A stretch of 8,491 bases of DNA from JBEINZ01 sp040377825 (lineage in GTDB: Bacteria; Pseudomonadota; Alphaproteobacteria; Rhizobiales; Ancalomicrobiaceae), in NCBI GenBank assembly GCA_040377825.1, contig JBEINZ010000139.1, forward strand, positions 1-8,491, in the 5' to 3' direction. Position 1 is the stretch's first letter. Each line of letters starts with the position of its first letter. Shown here piece by piece: positions 1 through 5,623 of the stretch. The notes beneath the pieces were generated by a model. The model was not told the origin of the DNA, made no database searches, and saw nothing but the letters and a program-made list of their open reading frames with translations. The translations under genes and the position numbers were made by a program.

Positions 1-95
1 AGCGATCCGAACGAAAAGGATCGGCTCAAGGCCCAGACTCTGGAGCATTTACTTCCCGCTCGGAAGACTCCATCGGATCGGGAATTGCTCTTGGA
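1..95 (-). other. Intergenic region downstream of rhaS with three short inverted repeats
   Basis: This stretch lies 3' of the rhaS stop and continues past the window edge; no coding frame is supported. It holds three small perfect inverted repeats: CGATCC at 3-8 with GGATCG at 18-23 (9-nt loop), CCAGA at 33-37 with TCTGG at 39-43 (1-nt centre), and CTTCC at 52-56 with GGAAG at 62-66 (5-nt loop). None has a following T-run, so they do not look like classic intrinsic terminators. Stem-loops after the binding-protein gene of an ABC operon often protect the upstream mRNA and raise its level relative to the downstream genes. That role is an inference here. The next gene, probably the transporter ATPase rhaT, is not visible. 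Confidence 0.4.
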
Positions 96-1118
96 TCAGA
101 AGATCTTGGCGAACTGCTCGATATTGGATTTATCGAATGTGAACGGATCCGCCATGGCCGCCTGCGCGCCCTCGCCGATCTTGATCTCGCCCATGCGGCC
201 GGCCTTGACGGAAGTGCCAGCGGCGCCCGTCGCTTCGCCGTTGACCAGCTTGGCGGCGATCATCGTGGCCGAATAGCCGAGGTCGATCGGGTTCCAGATC
301 GCGAAGGTGTCGGTCGGGCCGGCCAGAACCGCGCCCTTCATTTCCGAGGGCAAGCCGAGACCGGAAACGAAAACTTGGCCGACCTTGCCGGCGTCAACCA
401 CCGCCTTGGCGGCGGCAACGATACCGACCGAGGTCGGTGCGATAATGCCCTTGAGGTTCGGATAGGCCTTCAGCAGGCCCTGAGTTTCACGATAGCTCTT
501 GTCGGCGAGATCGTCGCCGTAGACCGTCGTGACGAGCTTCATCTTGGCGTATTCCGGCTTCGCCCATTCCTTCTTCATTTCCTCGATCCAGATGTTCTGG
601 TTCGTGGCTTGGGCGGTTGCCGACAAGATCGCCACCTCGCCCTCGTTCTTCAGGGTCTTGGCGATCATCTGCACGCACTTGGCGCCGATCAGCTGATTGT
701 TCGACGGATTGAGGTGCATGATCCGGCCGTCGGGGGCGACGCCGGAGTCGAAGGAGATGACCTTGATGCCGCGCTGCAAGGCCTTCTTGCCGACCGGCAC
801 AAGCGCGTTGGGATCGTTCGCGGAGATGACGATCGCGTCGACCTTTTGAGCGATCAGGGCGTCGATGACTTGGATCTGGGCCTCGGCCGTTGTCGTGGTC
901 GGTCCGGTATAGATCAGTTCGATATTTCCGAGTTCCTTGGCGGCTTCCAAGCCACCGTCGCGACAGGCGTCGAAGAAGCCGATGCCGAGCGCCTTCACCA
1001 CCATGGCGATGCGCTTTTTGTCTTGGGCGACGGCGGAGTGATAGAGCGCGGTCGGCGCCGCGCCGGCAAGCGCGCCGGCGGCGATGAGCTTCAGAGTATC
1101 TCGGCGTGACGTGGTCAT
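96..1118 (-). CDS. rhaS: L-rhamnose ABC transporter, periplasmic substrate-binding protein RhaS
   Basis: A 340-residue periplasmic sugar-binding protein of the ribose/LacI-like family (PBP type 1, CUT2 class), which would deliver L-rhamnose to a membrane permease-ATPase complex. The N-terminus carries a twin-arginine-like signal: S4-R5-R6-D7-T8-L9-K10, then a hydrophobic alanine-rich stretch (11-25) and a likely cleavage site after A29-V30-A31. The mature fold starts with the usual beta strand (RIAMVVK, 36-42), then GIGFFDACRDG (45-55), and has the ISANDPNAL segment (98-106) and the VISFDSG segment (120-126) typical of the family. The ATG has a strong ribosome binding site, GGGAGGAAG at 1123-1131, with GGAGG 7 nt from the start. 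The gene follows rhaR by 63 bp on the same strand. Rhamnose specificity is inferred mainly from neighbouring rhaR, rhaD and rhaI; the family alone would allow other sugars. Confidence 0.9.
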   Translation of the reverse strand: MTTSRRDTLKLIAAGALAGAAPTALYHSAVAQDKKRIAMVVKALGIGFFDACRDGGLEAAKELGNIELIYTGPTTTTAEAQIQVIDALIAQKVDAIVISANDPNALVPVGKKALQRGIKVISFDSGVAPDGRIMHLNPSNNQLIGAKCVQMIAKTLKNEGEVAILSATAQATNQNIWIEEMKKEWAKPEYAKMKLVTTVYGDDLADKSYRETQGLLKAYPNLKGIIAPTSVGIVAAAKAVVDAGKVGQVFVSGLGLPSEMKGAVLAGPTDTFAIWNPIDLGYSATMIAAKLVNGEATGAAGTSVKAGRMGEIKIGEGAQAAMADPFTFDKSNIEQFAKIF

Positions 1119-1181
1119 TAAACTTCCTCCCTAGGGTTACATCGGCCCGGCTCGTCGAGGAGGCCGGGGGTCTTCCAATCG
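1119..1181 (-). other. rhaR-rhaS intergenic region with hairpin and rhaS ribosome binding site
   Basis: This 63-bp gap contains an inverted repeat, CCCGGC at 1146-1151 with GCCGGG at 1163-1168 (11-nt loop). It is followed, toward rhaS, by the palindrome CCCTAGGG (1129-1136), which overlaps the rhaS Shine-Dalgarno sequence. No separate promoter for rhaS is convincing, so co-transcription with rhaR is likely. The hairpin has no T-run. It might set the ratio of regulator to binding protein by pausing or mRNA processing, but this is inferred from position only. Confidence 0.35.
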
Positions 1182-1988
1182 TCAGGCGGCCGTCGAGGCC
1201 TCCCGGCGGTTTTGGGCGTTCGCGGCCACAAGGATCTCGATGCCCGCGGTGCGCAAGAGATCGAGGCTCGCCTTTGGCGCGCTTTCGTCGGTGATAATCG
1301 TGTGGACACGGGAGAGCGGACACACCGCGATCGAGCCGCGCATGTCGAACTTGGAGCTGTCGACCATGACGATCAGCCGATCGGCGCGGCGCAAGAGCTT
1401 CGCCTCGGCACGCGCAATCAGCGGGTCACCCTCGATCACGCCCATTGGGCCGATGGAGGCGCAGCTCATGAACATTTTCGACGCGGTATAGTGCTGGATC
1501 GCATCGTCGTCGAACGGCGAGACGATGATCCCTTGCTTACGGTAGACCTCGCCGCCGGGCAGCACGATGCGGTTTTCACTGTTGGCAACGAGCGCCTGCG
1601 CCATTGGAAACGAGTTGGTGAGAATATGCATTCGCCGGTCCGCGAGCGGATCGACCATCTCGTAAGTCGTCGAGCCGGCATTGATGATGATCGACTCGCC
1701 GTCCTGACAGAGCCCGACCGCGGCCTCGGCGATCGCTCGCTTCCGCTCCACATTGAGCGTCTTGGAAACGTCGAAACCCCGCGTTTCAAGCGTCCGTTGG
1801 CTCGCCGGATCAACAGCCTCCACACCGCCGTGAACCCGCCGTACGAGCCCCGAGTCTGCCAGTTCGGATAGGTCGCGACGGATCGTTGCGCTCGACGCGC
1901 CGGTCAAGTCGACCAAGTCGCGCACGGCCATGACGGAACGCTGACGTACCAGCCTGAGGATCGTCTGCCAGCGCTCGCGTTCGTGCAT
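1182..1988 (-). CDS. rhaR: DeoR-family transcriptional regulator of the rhamnose operons, RhaR
   Basis: A 268-residue DeoR-family regulator, unrelated to the AraC-type RhaR of enteric bacteria. Residues about 3-57 form the DeoR helix-turn-helix: a first helix (ERERWQTILRLV), AVRDLVDLTG, the recognition helix SSATIRRDL (32-40), and the closing GLVRRVHGG (47-55). The C-terminal DeoRC sensor domain (about 75-240) shows ERKRAIAEAA (81-90), the phosphosugar-site-like NAGSTT (103-108), LPGGEVYRKQG (143-153) and DSSKF (210-214). The start chosen is the ATG at 1986-1988, which has GGAGG at 1996-2000, 7 nt upstream. A TTG at 2006 would add six residues but would overlap that ribosome binding site and lies upstream of the predicted transcript start. 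In R. leguminosarum the homologue represses rhaRSTPQUK and rhaDI. The inducer is probably a phosphorylated or isomerised rhamnose intermediate (inference). Confidence 0.92.
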   Translation of the reverse strand: MHERERWQTILRLVRQRSVMAVRDLVDLTGASSATIRRDLSELADSGLVRRVHGGVEAVDPASQRTLETRGFDVSKTLNVERKRAIAEAAVGLCQDGESIIINAGSTTYEMVDPLADRRMHILTNSFPMAQALVANSENRIVLPGGEVYRKQGIIVSPFDDDAIQHYTASKMFMSCASIGPMGVIEGDPLIARAEAKLLRRADRLIVMVDSSKFDMRGSIAVCPLSRVHTIITDESAPKASLDLLRTAGIEILVAANAQNRREASTAA

Positions 1989-2002
1989 TTTACCGCCTCC
2001 GA

Positions 2003-2010
2003 TCAATCAA
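2003..2010 (-). promoter_or_regulatory. Candidate RhaR operator site 1 (TCAATCAA)
   Basis: TCAATCAA matches seven of eight bases of the site at 2045-2052 and lies at the predicted start of the rhaR transcript, where a bound repressor would block autogenous transcription. Its centre is 42 bp from that of site 2, four helical turns at 10.5 bp per turn. The assignment to RhaR is inferred from position and repetition. Confidence 0.4.
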
Positions 2011-2039
2011 GATTAGTCACGAGCGTTCAAAGACGTCAA
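2010..2039 (-). promoter_or_regulatory. Candidate rhaR(S...) promoter
   Basis: Read on the minus strand, TTGACG (2034-2039) matches five of six bases of the -35 consensus. TAATCT (2010-2015) is a weak -10 at 18-bp spacing; CTAATC (2011-2016) is the alternative at 17 bp. The predicted start is near 2003, giving a leader of about 15 nt before the rhaR ATG and placing the rhaR ribosome binding site just inside the transcript. Candidate operators flank this promoter on both sides. Confidence 0.5.
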
Positions 2040-2052
2040 TTGATTCAATCAT
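2036..2052 (-). promoter_or_regulatory. Candidate RhaR operator site 2 (compound palindrome)
   Basis: A cluster of overlapping symmetric elements: TCAATTGA (2036-2043), the 11-bp palindrome TGATTCAATCA (2041-2051) and TCAATCAT (2045-2052). It overlaps the -35 box of the rhaR promoter (2034-2039). It is the richest of the three sites in TCAAT/ATTGA half-sites and so the best candidate for primary binding. Not experimentally supported. Confidence 0.45.
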
Positions 2053-2067
2053 TATTGCAGCGCGAAA

Positions 2068-2097
2068 TTGTTTTTGCGGCGCAATATCGCTCATAAT
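2068..2097 (+). promoter_or_regulatory. Candidate rhaDI promoter P1
   Basis: TTGTTT (2068-2073) and CATAAT (2092-2097) are separated by 18 bp. The -10 matches five of six consensus bases; the -35 matches only TTG. The predicted transcript start, near 2104, places operator site 3 at about +5 to +12. An imperfect inverted repeat, GCAATAT (2081-2087) with ATAATGC (2093-2099), one mismatch, covers the -10. P1 competes with P2 (2112-2140) and the sequence does not decide between them. Confidence 0.4.
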
Positions 2098-2107
2098 GCA
2101 AACAAGC

Positions 2108-2115
2108 ATGATTGA
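2108..2115 (+). promoter_or_regulatory. Candidate RhaR operator site 3 (ATGATTGA)
   Basis: ATGATTGA is the exact reverse complement of TCAATCAT at 2045-2052, and the centres are 63 bp apart, six helical turns. It overlaps the TTGACC -35 box of one candidate rhaD promoter and would sit just after the transcript start of the other. Either way, occupancy would repress rhaDI. Confidence 0.42.
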
Positions 2116-2140
2116 CCGTGAGCATTTTTGCTCCTAGCTT
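2112..2140 (+). promoter_or_regulatory. Candidate rhaDI promoter P2 with inverted repeat in the spacer
   Basis: TTGACC (2112-2117) is a five-of-six -35 box. TAGCTT (2135-2140) is a poor -10 at 17-bp spacing. Alphaproteobacterial sigma-70 promoters typically keep TTGAC well and tolerate weak -10 boxes. The spacer holds a perfect inverted repeat, GAGCA (2120-2124) and TGCTC (2129-2133) around TTTT, which could be an operator for RhaR or another regulator. A start near 2147 would give a leader of about 54 nt. Confidence 0.4.
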
Positions 2141-2200
2141 CCGGGCGATCGTAGAACGGCCGACCGGGTCGTATTCTTTATTGCTCTTCGGGATTCGACC

Positions 2201-4300
2201 ATGACCTTGCGAGCCGTCCCCAGTCCGTTACAGAATCTTTGGGACGACGCCCACGCGGCGACGCTCGATGAGCCGGGACTGCTGCTCTACCGGTCGAATC
2301 TTCTTGGGTCGGATCTCAGGATCACAAATTTCGGCGGCGGCAATACCTCGGCCAAGGTCAAGGCGGTCGATCCGCTGACCCGTCAGGACGTCGCGGTCCT
2401 ATGGGTGAAAGGATCGGGCGGCGACATCGGCTCGATGAAGCGCGACGGCTTTGCCACGCTTTATCTCGACAAGCTGGAGGCCCTGAAGCGGCTTTATCGC
2501 GGGCTGGCCCACGAAGACGAGATGGTCGGCTACCTGCCGCATTGCACCTTCGATCTCAATCCGCGCGCCGCCTCGATCGATACGCCGCTGCATGCCTTCG
2601 TGCCGGCCGCGCATGTCGACCATGTGCATCCCGACGCGGTCATCGCGATCGCGGCTTCAAAGAACGCGGAGGCGCTGACCAAGCAGATATTCGGCGCGGA
2701 GATGGGCTTCCTGCCGTGGCAGCGGCCGGGCTTCGAGCTCGGCCTGAAGCTCGGCGCCATGGCCGCATCGAACCCGCACCTCGTCGGAGTCGTGCTCGGC
2801 GGCCACGGCGTGTTCACTTGGGGCGATACGGCCAAGGCCTGCTACGAGACGACGCTCAGCATTTTGCAGAAGGCGGCGGACTGGCTGGCCGCGAACGAAA
2901 CGCTCCCGGTGTTCGGCGGGCCGCGCGTGACGACGCTTCCGCCTGACGCACGGGCCGCGGTGGCGGCGCGGTTGATGCCGGCCATTCGAGGGCTGATCTC
3001 GGCCGACGAGCGCAAAGTCGGCCATTTCACCGATGCGCCGGCCGTGCTCGACTTCGTCGGCTCCAACGCGCTCGACACGCTCGCGCCGCTCGGCACGTCC
3101 TGCCCCGACCATTTCCTGCGCACCAAGATCCGCCCACTGGTGCTGCCCTTCGATCCCTCAAGCGGCGATGTTGATCAGGTTCTGGGGAAGCTGCCGGATT
3201 TGCTCGCGGCCTATCGCGCGGACTACGCGGCCTATTACGAGCGCTGCAAGCATCCGGATTCCCCGCCGATGCGCGATCCAAACGCGGTCGTTTATCTCGT
3301 GCCGGGCGTGGGGATGATCGGCTTTGCGAAGGATAAATCCACCGCGCGCATTGCCTGCGAGTTTTATCTCAACGCAATCAACGTGATGCGCGGAGCCTCC
3401 GGTGTCGACGCCTATGTTGGCCTTGCGGAACAGGAAGCCTTCAACATCGAGTATTGGCTGCTTGAGGAGGCCAAGCTGCAGCGTTTGCCGAAGCCGAAAT
3501 CGCTCGCCGGGCGCGTCGCGCTGATCACCGGCGGGGCCGGCGGCATTGGCGGAGCGATCGCCGCTCGGTTGTTGGGCGACGGCGCGGCGGTGGTGCTTGC
3601 CGATATTGATGCAGGCAGCCTGAAGGAGGCGGTGGCCGGCTTCGCCAAGCGGTTCGGGTCGGACAATGTCCGAGGCGTCGAGGTCGACGTGACCGACGAG
3701 GCTGCGGTGGAACGAGCGTTCCATGAAGCGTTATTGCAGTTCGGCGCGATCGACATACTCGTCTCCAATGCCGGCATCGCGTCCGCGGCACCGATCGAGG
3801 ACACGAGCCTCGCGCTGTGGAACCGCAACATGTCGATCTTGGCGACCGGCTATTTCCTCATCGCGCGCGCCGGCTTCCGGCTGATGAAGACGCAAGGCAA
3901 TGGCGGCTCCATCGTGTTCATCGCCTCGAAGAATGGCTTGGCTGCTTCGCCGGGCGCATCGGCCTATTGCACCGCCAAGGCGGCGGAAATTCATCTGGCG
4001 CGGTGTCTGGCGTTGGAAGGCGCGGCCTTCGGCATCCGCGTCAATACGGTGAACCCGGATGCCGTGCTGCGCGGATCGAAGATCTGGCAGGGCGAGTGGC
4101 GCGAGCAACGAGCCAAGTCCAACAAGGTCGACGTCGACCAACTCGAGGAAGTCTACCGCCAGCGCTCGCTTTTGAAACTGCCAGTCTTGCCCGAGGATAT
4201 CGCCGAGGGCGTGATGTTCTTCGCCTCCGACCTCTCGGCGAAGTCGACGGGCAACATCCTGAATGTGGACGCCGGCAACAAAGAATCCTTTACGCGATAA
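2201..4300 (+). CDS. rhaD: Bifunctional rhamnulose-1-phosphate aldolase / short-chain dehydrogenase RhaD
   Basis: A 699-residue two-domain fusion. The N-terminal half is a class II aldolase/adducin domain: GGGNTSAK (45-52), the metal-site motif HVDHVHPD (138-145) and GHGVFTWGD (201-209). It splits L-rhamnulose-1-phosphate into dihydroxyacetone phosphate and L-lactaldehyde. The C-terminal part (about 435-699) is a complete classical SDR: TGGAGGIG (443-450) for the dinucleotide, D468 at the end of the second strand (suggesting NAD over NADP), SNAG (522-525), catalytic Ser576, and Tyr589-x-x-x-Lys593. The family is annotated as aldolase plus alcohol or lactaldehyde dehydrogenase; the true SDR reaction in this protein cannot be read from sequence. 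The length is that expected for the fusion family and both domains look intact. The ATG has only a weak GGGA (2190-2193) upstream. rhaI follows after 28 bp, so the two genes form an operon. Confidence 0.95.
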   Translation: MTLRAVPSPLQNLWDDAHAATLDEPGLLLYRSNLLGSDLRITNFGGGNTSAKVKAVDPLTRQDVAVLWVKGSGGDIGSMKRDGFATLYLDKLEALKRLYRGLAHEDEMVGYLPHCTFDLNPRAASIDTPLHAFVPAAHVDHVHPDAVIAIAASKNAEALTKQIFGAEMGFLPWQRPGFELGLKLGAMAASNPHLVGVVLGGHGVFTWGDTAKACYETTLSILQKAADWLAANETLPVFGGPRVTTLPPDARAAVAARLMPAIRGLISADERKVGHFTDAPAVLDFVGSNALDTLAPLGTSCPDHFLRTKIRPLVLPFDPSSGDVDQVLGKLPDLLAAYRADYAAYYERCKHPDSPPMRDPNAVVYLVPGVGMIGFAKDKSTARIACEFYLNAINVMRGASGVDAYVGLAEQEAFNIEYWLLEEAKLQRLPKPKSLAGRVALITGGAGGIGGAIAARLLGDGAAVVLADIDAGSLKEAVAGFAKRFGSDNVRGVEVDVTDEAAVERAFHEALLQFGAIDILVSNAGIASAAPIEDTSLALWNRNMSILATGYFLIARAGFRLMKTQGNGGSIVFIASKNGLAASPGASAYCTAKAAEIHLARCLALEGAAFGIRVNTVNPDAVLRGSKIWQGEWREQRAKSNKVDVDQLEEVYRQRSLLKLPVLPEDIAEGVMFFASDLSAKSTGNILNVDAGNKESFTR

Positions 4301-4315
4301 ACCAATAACGAGTTC

Positions 4316-4320
4316 GGGAG
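4316..4320 (+). promoter_or_regulatory. rhaI ribosome binding site that decides its start
   Basis: GGGAG lies 8 nt before the ATG at 4329. This makes 4329 the start rather than an in-frame ATG at 4263 inside the end of rhaD, which would add 22 residues. Confidence 0.75.
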
Positions 4321-4328
4321 ACGTCAGC

Positions 4329-5621
4329 ATGGTGTTCCGGATCGAGGCGGATTTCGTCGCCGAACAGAACCGATCGATCGAGGCCGCCCATGACGAGGAT
4401 TTCGACGCCCTCGGGCGGATCCTAAGCCGGCGCAATATCGATATCGAGTCGGTCACGGCGGATGCCGCGCGCTTCGCGGTGGCCGTGCCGACATGGGGCG
4501 TGGGAACCGGCGGCACGCGGTTTGCTCGGTTTGCCGGGCTCGGCGAGCCGCGCGGGATCTTCGACAAGCTTGATGATTGCGCGACCATCCACCAGCTGAC
4601 CTCAGCAACGCCGACGGTCAGCCCGCATTTTCCTTGGGACAAGGTTTCCGATTTCAGCGAGCTGAAGGGCACGGCCGAAGCGCTGGGGCTTGGCTTTGAC
4701 GCGGTCAATTCCAACACGTTCCAGGATCAGCCGGGCCAGCCGCGCTCCTACAAATTCGGCTCGCTGACCCATACCGATCGCGACACGCGGTCGCTCGCGA
4801 TCGAGCACAATATCGAATGTATCGAGATCGGCCGCGCGCTGGGCTCCAAGGCGCTGACCGTGTGGATCGGCGACGGCTCGAACTTCGCCGGGCAATCAAA
4901 CCTTACCAAGGCCTTCGATCGCTATCTGGAGTCCATGCGCCAGATCTACGCGGCGCTACCGGACGACTGGCAGGTTTTCATCGAGCACAAGCTTTATGAG
5001 CCGGCTTTCTATTCCACCGTGATTTCCGATTGGGGCTCAAGTTTCGCCGCCGCGTTGGAACTCGGACCCAAGGCGCGATGCCTCGTCGACCTCGGCCATC
5101 ACGCGCCGAACGTGAATATCGAGCAGATTGTCGCGCGGCTGGTGCGCTTTGGAAAGCTTGCGGGCTTCCACTTCAACGATTCCAAATACGGCGATGATGA
5201 TCTCGACTCCGGTTCGGTTGATCCGTTCCGGCTGTTTCTCGTGTTCAACGAGCTGATCGACGCCGCGACGCGCAACGCGCCAGGCTTCGCGCCCGCCTCT
5301 ATGATCGACCAGTCGCACAATGTGACCGACCCGATCGAGAGCCTGATGAACTCCGCCATGGAGATCGGCCGCGCGCGGACGCAGGCGCTGATCGTCGACC
5401 GGCCGGCACTCGCGGATGCGCAAGAGGCAAACGACGCGCTCGGCGCGCACCGTATCCTGAAAGTGGGCTTCGTCACCGACGTTTCCCCAATCCTTGCGGA
5501 AGTACGGCGGCGAGCGGGCGGCGCGATCGATCCGATCGCCGTCTACCGCGCGTCCGGCTATCGCGCCCACAAGGCGAAGGAACGGCCGGCGGTGTCCGGC
5601 TCGAGCGCGGGCATCGTCTGA
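4329..5621 (+). CDS. rhaI: L-rhamnose isomerase RhaI (Pseudomonas stutzeri / rhizobial type)
   Basis: A 430-residue TIM-barrel sugar isomerase that interconverts L-rhamnose and L-rhamnulose in the cytoplasm, of the broad-specificity P. stutzeri type rather than the E. coli RhaA type. With this start the residue numbers match the P. stutzeri enzyme as I recall it: structural metal ligands E219, D254, H281 and D327; catalytic-metal residues H257, D289 and D291; also W179, K221 and S329. The motifs are FIEHKLYEP (217-225), LVDLGHHAPNVN (252-263), FHFNDSKYGDDDLDSG (280-295) and MIDQSHN (325-331). This agreement, plus GGGAG 8 nt upstream, supports the ATG at 4329. It is co-transcribed with rhaD, 28 bp apart. 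All metal ligands are present, so the enzyme should be active. Relatives also act on other aldoses such as allose, so the substrate range may be wider than rhamnose. Confidence 0.95.
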   Translation: MVFRIEADFVAEQNRSIEAAHDEDFDALGRILSRRNIDIESVTADAARFAVAVPTWGVGTGGTRFARFAGLGEPRGIFDKLDDCATIHQLTSATPTVSPHFPWDKVSDFSELKGTAEALGLGFDAVNSNTFQDQPGQPRSYKFGSLTHTDRDTRSLAIEHNIECIEIGRALGSKALTVWIGDGSNFAGQSNLTKAFDRYLESMRQIYAALPDDWQVFIEHKLYEPAFYSTVISDWGSSFAAALELGPKARCLVDLGHHAPNVNIEQIVARLVRFGKLAGFHFNDSKYGDDDLDSGSVDPFRLFLVFNELIDAATRNAPGFAPASMIDQSHNVTDPIESLMNSAMEIGRARTQALIVDRPALADAQEANDALGAHRILKVGFVTDVSPILAEVRRRAGGAIDPIAVYRASGYRAHKAKERPAVSGSSAGIV

Positions 5622-5623
5622 AG

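Larger units (their letters stand above)
1989..2200. promoter_or_regulatory. Divergent rhaR / rhaD regulatory region
   Basis: A 212-bp region, visibly AT-richer than its flanks, between the divergent starts of rhaR (minus) and rhaD (plus). It contains candidate promoters in both directions and several inverted repeats. The pentamer TCAAT or its complement ATTGA occurs five times: at 2003, 2036, 2039 (complement), 2045 and 2111 (complement). Other perfect palindromes are TGATTCAATCA (2041-2051), TTGCGGCGCAA (2074-2084), GAGCA-tttt-TGCTC (2120-2133) and CGACCGGGTCG (2161-2171). No coding frame is supported. The arrangement fits one regulator controlling both operons. Confidence 0.85.

Noticed and set aside
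85..276. 63-codon plus-strand open frame at the left end
   Set aside because: It overlaps the rhaS 3' end antisense and lacks a ribosome binding site or recognisable features.
375..1109. Open frame of 244 codons on the plus strand opposite rhaS
   Set aside because: It mirrors the rhaS reading frame in GC-rich DNA, shows no recognisable domain, and lies wholly opposite a well-supported gene.
487..1323. Minus-strand open frame of 278 codons overlapping rhaS and the end of rhaR in another frame
   Set aside because: The very Arg-rich product with no domain is typical of an out-of-frame reading of rhaS.
1989..2006. TTG start for rhaR adding six residues
   Set aside because: The codons would overlap the GGAGG that serves the ATG at 1988, and the TTG lies upstream of the predicted transcript start.
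4263..4328. Upstream in-frame ATG giving rhaI 22 more residues
   Set aside because: It lies inside the 3' end of rhaD. The ATG at 4329 has GGGAG 8 nt upstream and gives residue numbering that agrees with the P. stutzeri enzyme.
3731..4717. Open frame of 328 codons on the minus strand across the rhaD-rhaI junction
   Set aside because: It lies antisense to two conserved enzymes, has no family motif, and its codons reflect the complement of theirs.
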